Shown here in pieces: positions 18,963 through 27,451 of a stretch of 64,000 nt of DNA. Position 1 is the stretch's first letter. Every line of letters begins with the position of its first letter. The translations under genes and the position numbers were made by a program. Source of the DNA: Hyphomicrobium methylovorum. Its GTDB lineage: Bacteria; Pseudomonadota; Alphaproteobacteria; Rhizobiales; Hyphomicrobiaceae. The stretch lies in NCBI RefSeq assembly GCF_013626205.1, contig NZ_QHJE01000001.1, forward strand, positions 1 through 64,000. The letters are read 5' to 3'. The notes under the pieces are model-generated. The model was not told where the DNA came from and made no database searches. It was given only the letters and a program-made list of their open reading frames with translations.

Positions 18963-20795
18963 TCAGAGCCGCTCCGGCTTAGCTGTGCCGTCGCGCTGGC
19001 TTTTTTCCGCCTGCGCCAATTTCGCCTCCTCGATCTCGTCGTCTCGGAAGAGTTTTTCCAACATGGCCTGGGAGGATCGCGCACGCTCGGCCAGCTTTTC
19101 GGCGTCAGAGGCGTGCTTGTAGTCCTCGTTCAAGCGCCGCTCGTCGTGGTTGCGGAATGTCTGAACCGCCCGTTGGGCGACGCGTTCGGAATAGCCAAGG
19201 CCCACCAGCAGTTCGCGCGTGAGATCGAGGGAGGCGAGAAACGTCTCTCGCCGTATTCCGGTGACGCCGAGATCGAGAAGGCGTAACGCGTGAAGACGGT
19301 CGCGTGCGCGGGCGTAGATCGGAACATTCGGGTAATTGGCTTTGACGATCGCCGCGGCTCGCATCGCGGCTTCGACATCATCGATCGCGAGCACGAACGC
19401 GCGCGCACGTCCGATCTGAGCTGCCTCCAGAACCTCCGTCCGACTGGCGTCGCCGAAGAAGGCCGTCGCACCGAAGCGGCTCACGAATTCAATCTGCTCA
19501 GCGCTGATATCGAGCGCGGTGAACGGCACGCCCTTCGCGCGCAGAACGCGGGCAACGATCTGGCCGAAGCGGCCGAAGCCAGCGATGACGACGTGGCCAT
19601 CTTTCTCGGGCGGCCTATCGAACGCGCGCTGAGGTAACGCCGTCTTGGAAAGCAGGCGATCCAGCATCAGCAGGATCAGTGTGAGCGCCATCGATAGAGT
19701 GACGACGACGGCCAGGATTTCCGACGGCCTCGTGCCGAGAACGCCCGCCGCGCGCCCAACGGACAAAAGCACGAATGCAAATTCGCCGCCTTGCGATAGC
19801 GCGAATGCGAGGCGACGCGACGGCCTTGCTTCAAGTCCTTGCCAGCGGCCGAGCGCATACAGAATTCCTGCTTTCACGGCGATCAGCGTCGCCGTCAGCG
19901 TTATGATCAGCGCCGGTTCGGACGCGATCAGCCGAAGGTTCAGCGACATGCCGATGGCGGTGAAGAAGATGCCGAGCAGCAGGCCTTCGAATGGCGCGAT
20001 GTCGGCTTCAAGCTCGTGCCGGTAGCTGCTTTCCGCGAGGAGCGCTCCGGCGATAAACGCGCCGAGCGACGGGGATAGCCCGACCGACTCCATGATGAGC
20101 GCGATGCCGACCACGGTCAGCAGCGCCGCAGCCGTCATGGCCTCCTTGACCTTCGACAAGGCAACGACGCGCAACAGGAAGTCGAGCACATAACGTCCGA
20201 TTACGATGACGGCGACGATCGTCGCTAAGCCTTTGCCAAGCGCCAGATAGTCTATCTTGAGCGCTTCATGCGCTGCGGTCACAGCAAAATAAGGAGCGAG
20301 CGCAATCAGCGGGATGGCCGCAAGATCCTGAAACAGCAACACCGAGAAGCCGAGCCGCCCGTGGCGGGTCTGCAGTTCGCCGTTCTCCTCCATCACCTGA
20401 AGCGCGAAGGCCGTCGAGGAAAGAGCAAGAGCCGCCGCCGCAAAAAGCGCGGGTTGCCACTGACTGCCGAAGACGACGATGCCGATGGCTCCAAGCGCGA
20501 TCGATGTCAGTGTGACCTGCGCCGTACCGAGGCCGAAAATGGCCTGCCGCATCGCCCACAGGCGCTTCGGGCGCAGTTCGAGGCCAATGAGAAACAGCAG
20601 GAGGACGACGCCAAATTCGGCGAAGTGAAGAACCTGTTCGGCGTCTTGCTCTGTGAAAAGCGCGCCTGCGCCGAGCGGTCCCAGCAGGACGCCCGCCACC
20701 AGGTAACCGAGCACCGCGGCAATGCCGAGCCAGCGCGCGAGAGGAGCGGCCAAAGCCAGCGCGGCCAGGAGGATGGCGAGGTCGTTGAGTGTCAA
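18963..20795 (-). CDS. Kef-type K+/H+ antiporter (CPA2 family) with RCK domain
   Basis: This 610-residue protein is a monovalent cation:proton antiporter-2 family member. About 12 membrane helices (residues 1-380) form the exchanger, with LGYLVAGVLLGPLGAG and the HFAEFGVVLLLFLIGLEL region typical of KefB/KefC. A cytoplasmic RCK/TrkA-N domain follows (HVVIAGFGRFGQIVARVLRAKG, near 400-520), binding NAD(H) or glutathione adducts for gating. There is no AUG near the N-terminus: TTG at 20795 (MTLNDLAILL) or TTG at 20816 are the candidates. The former follows GGGGGA but at a very short 3-nt spacing, so the exact start is uncertain. The C-terminal tail after 560 is charged. Confidence 0.88.
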   Translation of the reverse strand: MTLNDLAILLAALALAAPLARWLGIAAVLGYLVAGVLLGPLGAGALFTEQDAEQVLHFAEFGVVLLLFLIGLELRPKRLWAMRQAIFGLGTAQVTLTSIALGAIGIVVFGSQWQPALFAAAALALSSTAFALQVMEENGELQTRHGRLGFSVLLFQDLAAIPLIALAPYFAVTAAHEALKIDYLALGKGLATIVAVIVIGRYVLDFLLRVVALSKVKEAMTAAALLTVVGIALIMESVGLSPSLGAFIAGALLAESSYRHELEADIAPFEGLLLGIFFTAIGMSLNLRLIASEPALIITLTATLIAVKAGILYALGRWQGLEARPSRRLAFALSQGGEFAFVLLSVGRAAGVLGTRPSEILAVVVTLSMALTLILLMLDRLLSKTALPQRAFDRPPEKDGHVVIAGFGRFGQIVARVLRAKGVPFTALDISAEQIEFVSRFGATAFFGDASRTEVLEAAQIGRARAFVLAIDDVEAAMRAAAIVKANYPNVPIYARARDRLHALRLLDLGVTGIRRETFLASLDLTRELLVGLGYSERVAQRAVQTFRNHDERRLNEDYKHASDAEKLAERARSSQAMLEKLFRDDEIEEAKLAQAEKSQRDGTAKPERL

Positions 20796-20949
20796 GCATC
20801 CCCCATGGCTACGCAAAATGGCGTTCGAGGCAGCGACCTACGGCTCCAAATATATGGCAGCGCCGCTGCGGGTCCCGGACAGAAATTAGGTCCTATAGGC
20901 CGATTTGAGGCCGCGACCAGGGAAGAACCTGCGTCAATTTAGAAAGTCC

Positions 20950-21573
20950 TCACGGCTGAGCGTGAAGCTCCGTCACGAAGCCGCCGATCTCCTGCCAGCC
21001 GTCGGTTCCGTCAGGATACCAATTGACGTTCGTATAGCCGTAGCTAAGCGCTCTCTTCGCCGCATTCCAGCTCATCCAGCAGTCTCGAAGGCAGAAAAAG
21101 ACGAGACCGCGGCTCTTGTCGCCTTTGGTCAGCGCTTCGAGATGCTGACGAAAATAGGCGTCAGACGTCGAAGAGAGCACGCCGTAACCGACGTTCGGCA
21201 ACCAAATCGCGTTGTCGATCGATACGTGGGTTGTTTCGCGCCAGAGCGTTCCCGCTGGCAGTTTGGGCGGTTTCGGCGGGTGCGGGTAGACGTCAATAAA
21301 AACAGCGGATTTCGCAGTCCAGAGCTTCATGGCGGCAGCGTCGGAAAGGACTGTTGCCCCTTTGAGAGTCTGCGGAACGGGGCCACGATATTCGTCCGTT
21401 CGGTAGTCGGCGGGTTCGGGAACAGTTGCGCGCACGCCTGCTGGTGCGGCTGCGGGTTCGATATCCGCAGCGAACGACGGCGGCACGCTCGCCGCTTGAG
21501 CCAGGAGGCCGAGGAGCACAACGAGAGCCGCGACGAGATTCAAATCGCGGGCGCGGGAAACGAATGGCTTCAA
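20950..21573 (-). CDS. PQQ-dependent catabolism-associated CXXCW-motif protein (rhodanese-like)
   Basis: This 207-residue exported protein matches the family of rhodanese-like proteins that accompany PQQ-dependent dehydrogenase clusters. An N-terminal signal (LVAALVVLLGLLAQAASVPPSFA) precedes a soluble domain with the core LWTAKSAVFIDVYPHPP and the diagnostic FFCLRDCWMSWNAAKRAL. In this sequence the two Cys are separated by three residues (C-L-R-D-C-W). The role is not established; thiol or sulfur chemistry in the periplasm serving quinoprotein metabolism is the usual suggestion. It lies at the downstream end of the xoxF-xoxG-xoxJ run on the same strand, 88 nt after xoxJ, consistent with one methanol-oxidation unit. 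Confidence 0.85.
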   Translation of the reverse strand: MKPFVSRARDLNLVAALVVLLGLLAQAASVPPSFAADIEPAAAPAGVRATVPEPADYRTDEYRGPVPQTLKGATVLSDAAAMKLWTAKSAVFIDVYPHPPKPPKLPAGTLWRETTHVSIDNAIWLPNVGYGVLSSTSDAYFRQHLEALTKGDKSRGLVFFCLRDCWMSWNAAKRALSYGYTNVNWYPDGTDGWQEIGGFVTELHAQP

Positions 21574-21661
21574 GGAGAAAGTCCGACTGCTGTTTCTCAG
21601 GCCAGCCTATTCCGAAAAGCTTGCCGAAGAAACTGGGCACAGAGACCTAGTGCGATTCCGC

Positions 21662-22651
21662 CTAGTGGGGCGCGGGCGTGGGTGCGGCCTCGGCTGGCTT
21701 TTCCGGTGTTGCAGCAGCAGGCGGTTCGCTGGACGGTGCAGCCGCCGCAGTGACAGGGCCGCGAGGCTTCGTCACCATCTCCATCGAGGTGTCGTCGTCA
21801 ACCAGCAGCGGTACGCCGAAGTCGAGAAGCACTTGGTCGATATCGCCCTGCCGCTTCTTGATGACTTCGTTCAGACGCCTCTTCCAATTGTCATCGCCGT
21901 TGCGGACGCCCATCGTAATGCGGAACGCAATTTTGCCCGCTCCCGATTCATTCAGCAGCGGAACAACGACGAGTGGTTCGCCGCCGCGCGACGCCCAATA
22001 GGATGCAATTGGACCCCAATCAACGGCGACATCGATAACGCCTGAGCGGATGTCATTCATCATGTCGGCGGCCGGATTGGAAAAACGGCGATCGACCATC
22101 ATCGGGTATCCGTGGACATTGCCCATCAGACCGTGTTTCGCGACGTAGTTTCCGCCAGCAGATCCCTGTACGACGCCGATTTTTTTGCCCTTGAGCCGGG
22201 GATCAGCGAGTGTCGTGACGCCGTCGAGGCCCGTACCCTTCTTATAGATCAATGCCGACGTTGAGCGGTAAATGGCATTTGTATTAAGAACGAGATCGTC
22301 GCCCTGGCCCCAGCCTATGACGAGATCGCAGCGCTTGGCGCCAAGCGTCATACGGATGAAGCCCGTTGCTTTGGGAAACCACGTATAGACGACGGGAAGT
22401 TTCAATTCGCTGCCGATGATGTCAGCAATCTTGTTTTCGAACCCCTCGCCTTTCTGGTTCGAGAAGGGAAGATCTGCGGGGTCGGCGCAGACGCGCAGCT
22501 GAGTGCGACTTACAAGATCGGCGCGTGGAACGTCTGCGGCTTTCGCCGGAATTGTCGAAGCGAAGATCGAGCCTGCTGCGAGCAAGGCGATCATCTGCCC
22601 AATTGTGCGAAATTCCTGAAGCGCTTGTTTCCTCACGAGCGGCGACCTCAT
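21662..22651 (-). CDS. xoxJ: XoxJ-type periplasmic binding protein of methanol dehydrogenase
   Basis: This 329-residue protein is the substrate-binding-protein-like partner found next to xoxF and xoxG. It has a signal peptide ending in PAKA/AD, the motif TQLRVCADPADLPFSNQKGEGFENKIA split across residues 50-75, and two periplasmic-binding-fold lobes including the GKKIGVVQGSAGGNYV region. Members (MxaJ/XoxJ) are proposed to help activate the dehydrogenase or load its cofactor rather than feed an ABC transporter; no permease gene is nearby. The Pro/Ala-rich tail after 290 is low complexity. The start is the ATG at 22651; a GTG at 22636 with GAGG upstream is a serious alternative. Confidence 0.9.
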   Translation of the reverse strand: MRSPLVRKQALQEFRTIGQMIALLAAGSIFASTIPAKAADVPRADLVSRTQLRVCADPADLPFSNQKGEGFENKIADIIGSELKLPVVYTWFPKATGFIRMTLGAKRCDLVIGWGQGDDLVLNTNAIYRSTSALIYKKGTGLDGVTTLADPRLKGKKIGVVQGSAGGNYVAKHGLMGNVHGYPMMVDRRFSNPAADMMNDIRSGVIDVAVDWGPIASYWASRGGEPLVVVPLLNESGAGKIAFRITMGVRNGDDNWKRRLNEVIKKRQGDIDQVLLDFGVPLLVDDDTSMEMVTKPRGPVTAAAAPSSEPPAAATPEKPAEAAPTPAPH

Positions 22652-22813
22652 TTTATTGTTTCTTTTCTGCTCAGCCGGATCGCAACGATAGCAATGGCTG
22701 GCGAGTGGGAAGCAGTTTATCTGCTTTCGATTTTAATATGGGAGGAGCCCACGTCCGCGCCTAGATCGCGGGCTCCTATCTTTCCAACTTTCAATGTCAA
22801 CTTACCGGCATCA

Positions 22814-23449
22814 TTAGCCAGTGCAATCGTCGGCCGACTTGCGCGCCTCAGGCGAAATATCTTCGCGGCCGTTGGGGCGTCCTGCCGGCATGACACCGAG
22901 CGAACGCGCTTTGATGTACGTGTAGATGTCGTCGATGTAGCACATGATGTTGCGGTCTTCACCGAAGGCCGGCATCACGAATTCGGTACCACCGCGGTTC
23001 TCACGCTTGCCGCTCGAAACTGTTGCGATGAACGTGTTGTAGTCCATCGTCTTGAGCGAGTCTGCGAGAGAGGGTGCAAACGTGCTGCCCAGCGCGTTCG
23101 GACCGTGGCAAACGTGGCATGCGTCGTGGTAGCGGCGGAAGCCATTCCACGTGCCCCAATCGACCATGTAATCCTTTGTTACGACCGGCTGAGGATCGCC
23201 ATCCTTATTGCGATAACGGCCATCTTCCCATTTTACGCCGTCCATCGTCTTCGCGAGTTCGCTGACGGGGTTCGGAACAGCAGCGTCGCCATCCGGCTTA
23301 CGAGAACCTGGCTTCGCTTCTGCTGCAGGATCTGCAGCGGCTGCCGCCGGTGCATCTTTCTTCGGCGTTTCCGCGGGCTCACTCAGAGCGGCGCCAGCGC
23401 CGGCGCATACGAACAGGGCTACGGCGAATGCACGACCAAACTTATTCAC
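22814..23449 (-). CDS. xoxG: XoxG cytochrome c, electron acceptor of XoxF
   Basis: XoxG takes electrons from reduced PQQ in XoxF and passes them to terminal cytochromes. The GTG at 23449 is chosen: AGAGGA lies 6 nt before it, and translation begins directly with the signal peptide MNKFGRAFAVALFVCAGAGA. The 211-residue protein has an Ala/Pro-rich linker, then a single class I haem-binding site CHVCH at residues 111-115, and a likely axial Met in EFVMPAFGED. The C-terminal region carries extra Cys residues (MCYIDDIYTY, DDCTG) that could form a disulfide. It lies between xoxF and xoxJ on the minus strand, separated from xoxF by a terminator-like hairpin. Confidence 0.93.
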   Translation of the reverse strand: MNKFGRAFAVALFVCAGAGAALSEPAETPKKDAPAAAAADPAAEAKPGSRKPDGDAAVPNPVSELAKTMDGVKWEDGRYRNKDGDPQPVVTKDYMVDWGTWNGFRRYHDACHVCHGPNALGSTFAPSLADSLKTMDYNTFIATVSSGKRENRGGTEFVMPAFGEDRNIMCYIDDIYTYIKARSLGVMPAGRPNGREDISPEARKSADDCTG

Positions 23450-23495
23450 GAGCGTCCTCTTCTCTTCTTGTCGGATAATTTCTTGGGATATATCG

Positions 23496-23515
23496 AAAAC
23501 CATTATGATGGTTTT
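23496..23515. promoter_or_regulatory. Perfect palindrome upstream of xoxG
   Basis: AAAACCAT and ATGGTTTT form perfect 8-bp arms around the spacer TATG, 47 bp upstream of the xoxG start and beyond the xoxF terminator. The AT-rich flanks (CGATATAT, TATAG) look promoter-like. It could be an operator for xoxGJ or a small hairpin in a read-through transcript; sequence alone does not separate these. Confidence 0.5.
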
Positions 23516-23668
23516 ATAGTTCCAATTTCTATTAATCCAATAATCGCCCGCAGCGATAAACTCAATGCTGCGAAAGACTGATTTAAATCCCTGTCCTATT
23601 TGTAATTGTTATTTGTCAGGCCAGGCATTTGAACCGGGCGTGAGTGCCGCCGCCGAGCGATGCATCAC

Positions 23669-23700
23669 AAAAGGCCGGCGCAGGTTTCCCCGCGCCGGCC
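23669..23700 (-). terminator. Terminator-like hairpin between xoxF and xoxG
   Basis: On the minus strand GGCCGGCGC and GCGCCGGCC form a 9-bp perfect stem with a 10-nt loop followed by TTTTG, beginning 19 nt after the xoxF stop. It should end most xoxF transcripts and let the downstream xoxG-xoxJ genes be expressed at a lower level or from their own promoter. Confidence 0.85.
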
Positions 23701-23718
23701 CTTATTCAGAGAGATCCA

Positions 23719-25539
23719 CTAGGGCAGTGCAAAGACCGTCAGCGAACCACCGAGGTTGGTGTACTGCTTGAGGCCAGCGTAGCCACCCACAGCACCGAGA
23801 CCATCGGTCGGGTTCGTCAAGCCAGCTGCGAGACCGATACCGGCCCAGCCGCCAACACCCGAGAACACTGCAACGTACTGCTTACCACCGTGGGTGTAAG
23901 TCATAGCGTTGCCGATGATGCCCGAAGGTGTCTTGAACTTGAACAGTTCCTTGCCGTCCTTCTGGTCGACAGCTTTGAAGTAGCCTTCAAGCGTGCCGTA
24001 GAAGGCGACGCCGCCAGCGGTTGTCAGAGCGCCTGACCAGACCGAGAACTGCTCGGGCTTCGACCAGACAATCTTACCCTTCACGCCGTCCCAGGCGATG
24101 AAGTTACCCATACCGCCGTGGCTGTCGGGAGCCGGGAACATGGACAGCGTTGCGCCAACGTAGGGCTGGCCAGCTGTGTACGAAACCTTGAAGGGTTCGT
24201 AGTCCATGCACACGTGGTTCGTCGGAACATAGAACAAGCCTGTCATCTTCGAGAACGAAGCTGGCTGCTGATCCTTAGAGCCGAGAGCCGCAGGGCAGAC
24301 GCCCTTCGTGTTGACGTCCGGTCCGTTCAGGAACGTCGAGTACTTCGCCACGACCTGAGGACGACCATATTTCGGATCGTTCTTGTCCATGACGACGTGC
24401 GTCGCCCAGTTCACTTGCGGATCATACTTTTCGGCGACGAGAAGTTCGCCGTTCGTGCGATCCCAGGTGTAACCGAAGCCGTTACGGTCGAAGTGCGTTG
24501 CCGTCTTACGCTTGGTGCCACCGAAGTCGAGTTCGGCCAGGATCGGCTCGTTGATGCCGTCATAGTCCCACTCGTCGAACGGCGTCATCTGGTAAGCCCA
24601 ACGTGCGATGCCGGTGTCGACATCACGAGCAAACATGGTCATCGACCACTTCTGGTCGATCTGCTTGCCATCCGGTCCCGCGCGCTGAGCGGGGTTCCAG
24701 GTCGAGGGGTTACCCGTGCCGTAGTAGATCAGGTTGAGTTCGGGATCGAAGGCCATGTAGCCCCACGTCGAACCGCCACCGATCTTCCACTGGTCGCCGT
24801 TCCAGGTCTTGAGCGACGAGTCTTTGCCAACCGGCTTGCCGAGCGACGTCGTCTTTACAGGATCGACCAGGATGTCAGAATCCGGACCCATCGAGTAGGC
24901 GCGCCAGGCTTTCTTGCCCGAGTTGATGTCGTAAGCGGTGACATGGCAACGAACGCCGAATTCAGCGCCCGAAATACCGATGACAACCTTGTCGTTGACT
25001 ACGAGCGGAGCGCCCGTACCCGTTTCGCCCTTCTTCGGGTCGCCGTTGACGACCTTCCAAAGCTCTTTACCGGTCTTGGCATCGAGCGCGACGAGCGAGG
25101 TATCAGCCTGATGGAGGAAGATCTTGCCTTCCGCGTACTGCACGCCACGGTTGACCGTGTCGCAGCACATTACGGGGATGACTGAAGGATCCTGCTTCGG
25201 TTCATACTTCCAGATGATCTTCTGCTCATCTGCCAAGTTCAGCGCGAATACGATGTTCGGGAACGCCGAATGGAGCCACATCGTGTCGCCGATGACCAGC
25301 GGTCCACCTTCATGGCCACGGAGAACACCAGTCGAGAACGTCCAGGCCACTTTGAGCTGGCCAACGTTTTCGGTCGTGATCTGATCGAGTGTCGAGTACC
25401 GCGTACCCGCGTAGTCGCCGGACTGGATAGCCCAGTTATTCGGATCACTCGACAACTTGATCACATCTTCGTTCGCCCAGGTGGGCGCCGAGAATGCGAC
25501 GGTTGCGAGCAAACCACATGCGAATGCACTCTTGCGCAT
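23719..25539 (-). CDS. xoxF: XoxF lanthanide-dependent methanol dehydrogenase (PQQ)
   Basis: XoxF oxidises methanol in the periplasm with PQQ and a bound lanthanide. The 606-residue precursor has a signal peptide cut after TWA, then an eight-bladed beta-propeller with repeated W-motifs. Visible active-site features are the vicinal Cys pair C125-C126 (VMCCDTV), metal ligands E193 (GAEFG) and N277 (YGTGNPS), catalytic D325 and the extra D327 in WDYDG. This Asp, two residues after the catalytic one, is the hallmark of XoxF and absent from calcium-type MxaF. Overall similarity looks closest to the XoxF5 clade (inference). GGAGGAA precedes the ATG by about 7 nt. No mxa genes are in the window. Confidence 0.97.
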   Translation of the reverse strand: MRKSAFACGLLATVAFSAPTWANEDVIKLSSDPNNWAIQSGDYAGTRYSTLDQITTENVGQLKVAWTFSTGVLRGHEGGPLVIGDTMWLHSAFPNIVFALNLADEQKIIWKYEPKQDPSVIPVMCCDTVNRGVQYAEGKIFLHQADTSLVALDAKTGKELWKVVNGDPKKGETGTGAPLVVNDKVVIGISGAEFGVRCHVTAYDINSGKKAWRAYSMGPDSDILVDPVKTTSLGKPVGKDSSLKTWNGDQWKIGGGSTWGYMAFDPELNLIYYGTGNPSTWNPAQRAGPDGKQIDQKWSMTMFARDVDTGIARWAYQMTPFDEWDYDGINEPILAELDFGGTKRKTATHFDRNGFGYTWDRTNGELLVAEKYDPQVNWATHVVMDKNDPKYGRPQVVAKYSTFLNGPDVNTKGVCPAALGSKDQQPASFSKMTGLFYVPTNHVCMDYEPFKVSYTAGQPYVGATLSMFPAPDSHGGMGNFIAWDGVKGKIVWSKPEQFSVWSGALTTAGGVAFYGTLEGYFKAVDQKDGKELFKFKTPSGIIGNAMTYTHGGKQYVAVFSGVGGWAGIGLAAGLTNPTDGLGAVGGYAGLKQYTNLGGSLTVFALP

Positions 25540-25988
25540 TGCGCTTCCTCCATTTTTGAGAATCTTGCCACGCTTGCAAGTTGAACCCGAGGCTTGCCGA
25601 TTTTTCCCGACACCAGAAGGACTTTGCGGGATTATTTCCCGTCTTAGCCTTGCCAGATGAGGAGCCCCTCACGGATCTGTGATGAACTCGGTAGTATCTC
25701 GTGAACAGGCCGCATGTAGACACTTTTCTCTAGGGTCTGCAACACATCGTGCGACGATTGCTCCACCGTGGCAAAATAGGGCAATGCCATTGACCCAAAA
25801 AACCCCAGTAAACAAAGGGATAATTCGCAGTGCAGCAAAAATGGTGCGTTGCACGTCTAGTTGGGAAGATTAGGAAATTTCTTGATAGGTCGATCACGAA
25901 TTCTCGCGATTTCGTGAAGATCTGTGAGTCAGAAGCGGGTTTCCCGAAGACCAATATATAACTCGGCAATTCGACGAGGCGATTAGTA
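25540..25988. other. Divergent regulatory region between xoxF and the metallohydrolase gene
   Basis: These 449 bases separate divergently transcribed genes of the methanol island. They hold the xoxF ribosome-binding site, the 20-bp element described separately at 25629-25648, and A-rich stretches near 25798-25850. No ORF is supported. Confidence 0.6.
25629..25648 (-). promoter_or_regulatory. 20-bp element shared with the 28.2-kb operon, upstream of xoxF
   Basis: The plus strand reads GGATTATTTCCCG, two variable bases, then TTAGC. The same 13 + 5 bases recur at 28159-28178, upstream of another gene of the same island on the same strand. On the coding strand it gives GCTAA-NN-CGGGAAATAATCC, in which AATAAT could be a -10 element. 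It ends 89 nt before the xoxF start. A shared promoter or activator site is inferred. Confidence 0.6.
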
Positions 25989-26945
25989 ATGCCCATTTCC
26001 AGCATAAGACTAACCCGGCAGGCGGTTCTACGTGGGCTTGCGGCGACCGCCGCTCTCCCGTTGCTCAGCAATCGCCGCGGCGCTTTGGCGGCTCAGTCGC
26101 TGTCGGAGATCGCACCCGGTGTATTCGTTCACGTCGGCGAATACGCGTTGCCGGACGCCGATAACGGGGGCGATATTTCGAACATGTCAGCCGTGGTCGG
26201 CGATACCGCCGTGGCGGTCATCGATACGGGCGGCTCGTATGCGATCGGGAAGCATTTTCTGACCGCCCTGAAAGGACTTACGGATAAACCGGTCCGCTAC
26301 GTCATCAACACGCACATGCACCCGGATCACGTCCTCGGAAATGCGGCGTTCGAAGGGGCGGACGTCACGTTCATCGGCCATCACAAGCTGCCGGCGGCGC
26401 TTGCTGCTCGTGCGGACACTTACATGCGGCGCGCCCGCGAAAACCTTAGCGAGTCCGAGTTCGAGGGAACGAAAATCGTGCTTCCGACGCGCACCGTCGC
26501 GGACACGCTGGATCTCGACCTCGGCGGACGAACCTTGAAGCTGACGGCACGCCCGACGGCTCACACCGACAATGATCTAACTGTTCTGGACACCACGACG
26601 GGGACGTTTTTTCCCGGCGACCTGCTCTTTTGCGAGCACGTCCCATCGCTCGATGGATCACTGGTCGGATGGCTCAAGCTCATCCCAATCCTCATGCAGG
26701 AACCTGCTGTGCGGGCCGTTCCGGGGCATGGACCGAAATCGGTTACATGGCCCGACGCGATCAAGCCGGAGCAGCATTATCTCGAAACGATTGCCGCCGA
26801 CGTTCGTGCTCAGTTGAAGGCTGGAAAATCTCTGGAAGACGCCCTTGCGACAGCGGGGCAATCAGAAAAAGGCAACTGGAAGCTTTTCAGCGACTACAAC
26901 GGCATGAACGTCACCGCTGCCTTCACGGAGCTGGAATGGGAATGA
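25989..26945 (+). CDS. Quinoprotein relay system zinc metallohydrolase (MBL fold)
   Basis: This 318-residue protein is a metallo-beta-lactamase-fold hydrolase of the kind found with quinoprotein dehydrogenase clusters (SoxH-like, quinoprotein relay system metallohydrolase 2). An N-terminal export signal with an Arg-containing n-region runs to about ALAA (residue 35). The metal site is THMHPDH at 109-114, with further ligands in PTAHTDNDL, GDLLF and VPGHGP. The substrate is unknown. GAGG lies about 9 nt before the ATG. It is divergent from xoxF across the 449-bp regulatory region, which places it under shared or coordinated control with methanol oxidation. Confidence 0.85.
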   Translation: MPISSIRLTRQAVLRGLAATAALPLLSNRRGALAAQSLSEIAPGVFVHVGEYALPDADNGGDISNMSAVVGDTAVAVIDTGGSYAIGKHFLTALKGLTDKPVRYVINTHMHPDHVLGNAAFEGADVTFIGHHKLPAALAARADTYMRRARENLSESEFEGTKIVLPTRTVADTLDLDLGGRTLKLTARPTAHTDNDLTVLDTTTGTFFPGDLLFCEHVPSLDGSLVGWLKLIPILMQEPAVRAVPGHGPKSVTWPDAIKPEQHYLETIAADVRAQLKAGKSLEDALATAGQSEKGNWKLFSDYNGMNVTAAFTELEWE

Positions 26946-27085
26946 GTTGCAGAGGGCTCGATTGAGACTAGCTGGAGCGTCAAACGTCGCGTAACGGCGC
27001 GCAAGTGGTACGCAATTTTTTGATCGCAAATAGGCCGATCTGCGTCCCGGCCTCGACCGAGACGAGATCGCGGAGACCTATCTCG

Positions 27086-27451
27086 TCAGAAGCAGCGGAG
27101 TTCGCCTTCGACTTGCGCGCGGCGCATCGTTTTGACCTTCTCCTGCATCTGCGGATTGTGCGTCCAGGAGACGTTCTCGCCGCCTTTCAGTCCGATGGAC
27201 AGCAATGTCTCGGCTTCCTCGTAGGCCTTCCAGGGCAGCGTTGCTGCGATCTGATCGATCGAGCAGGAGCACTTTTCCAAGACGTCACGAGTCTGTCCGT
27301 TCACAGCCATGCACGCATAGACGTAATCCGCACGCGCCACGGTCGGGTAATCGTTGGCGGGTAGATCGTCTGCCGAGCCAATCGAGGGGCACAGCGCGAT
27401 GGCGAAGGCTGCGGCCATCGCCGCGAGCGGCGCTTTTATTGTTGTTTTCAT
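27086..27451 (-). CDS. Exported Cys-containing hypothetical protein of the methanol island
   Basis: This 121-residue protein has a clear signal peptide (MKTTIKAPLAAMAAAFAIALCPSIGSA) and a small mature domain with four Cys residues: YACM, KCSCS and the penultimate RCF. The even number suggests two disulfides in the periplasm. The motif PWKAYEEAETL is helical. No characterised family is recognised. Its ATG overlaps the stop codon of the upstream gene by 4 nt (ATGA), so the two exported proteins are translationally coupled and likely act together. The position among quinoprotein-associated genes suggests a role in methanol dehydrogenase function, which is inference only. Confidence 0.75.
   Translation of the reverse strand: MKTTIKAPLAAMAAAFAIALCPSIGSADDLPANDYPTVARADYVYACMAVNGQTRDVLEKCSCSIDQIAATLPWKAYEEAETLLSIGLKGGENVSWTHNPQMQEKVKTMRRAQVEGELRCF

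Noticed and set aside
22743-22777. Terminator after xoxG (AGGAGCCC / GGGCTCCT)
   Set aside because: The 8-bp stem has a 19-nt loop and no T-run on either strand. It is only an inverted repeat.
24118-25185. A 355-codon antisense frame in xoxF
   Set aside because: It is opposite a certain gene and its product looks like no protein family.
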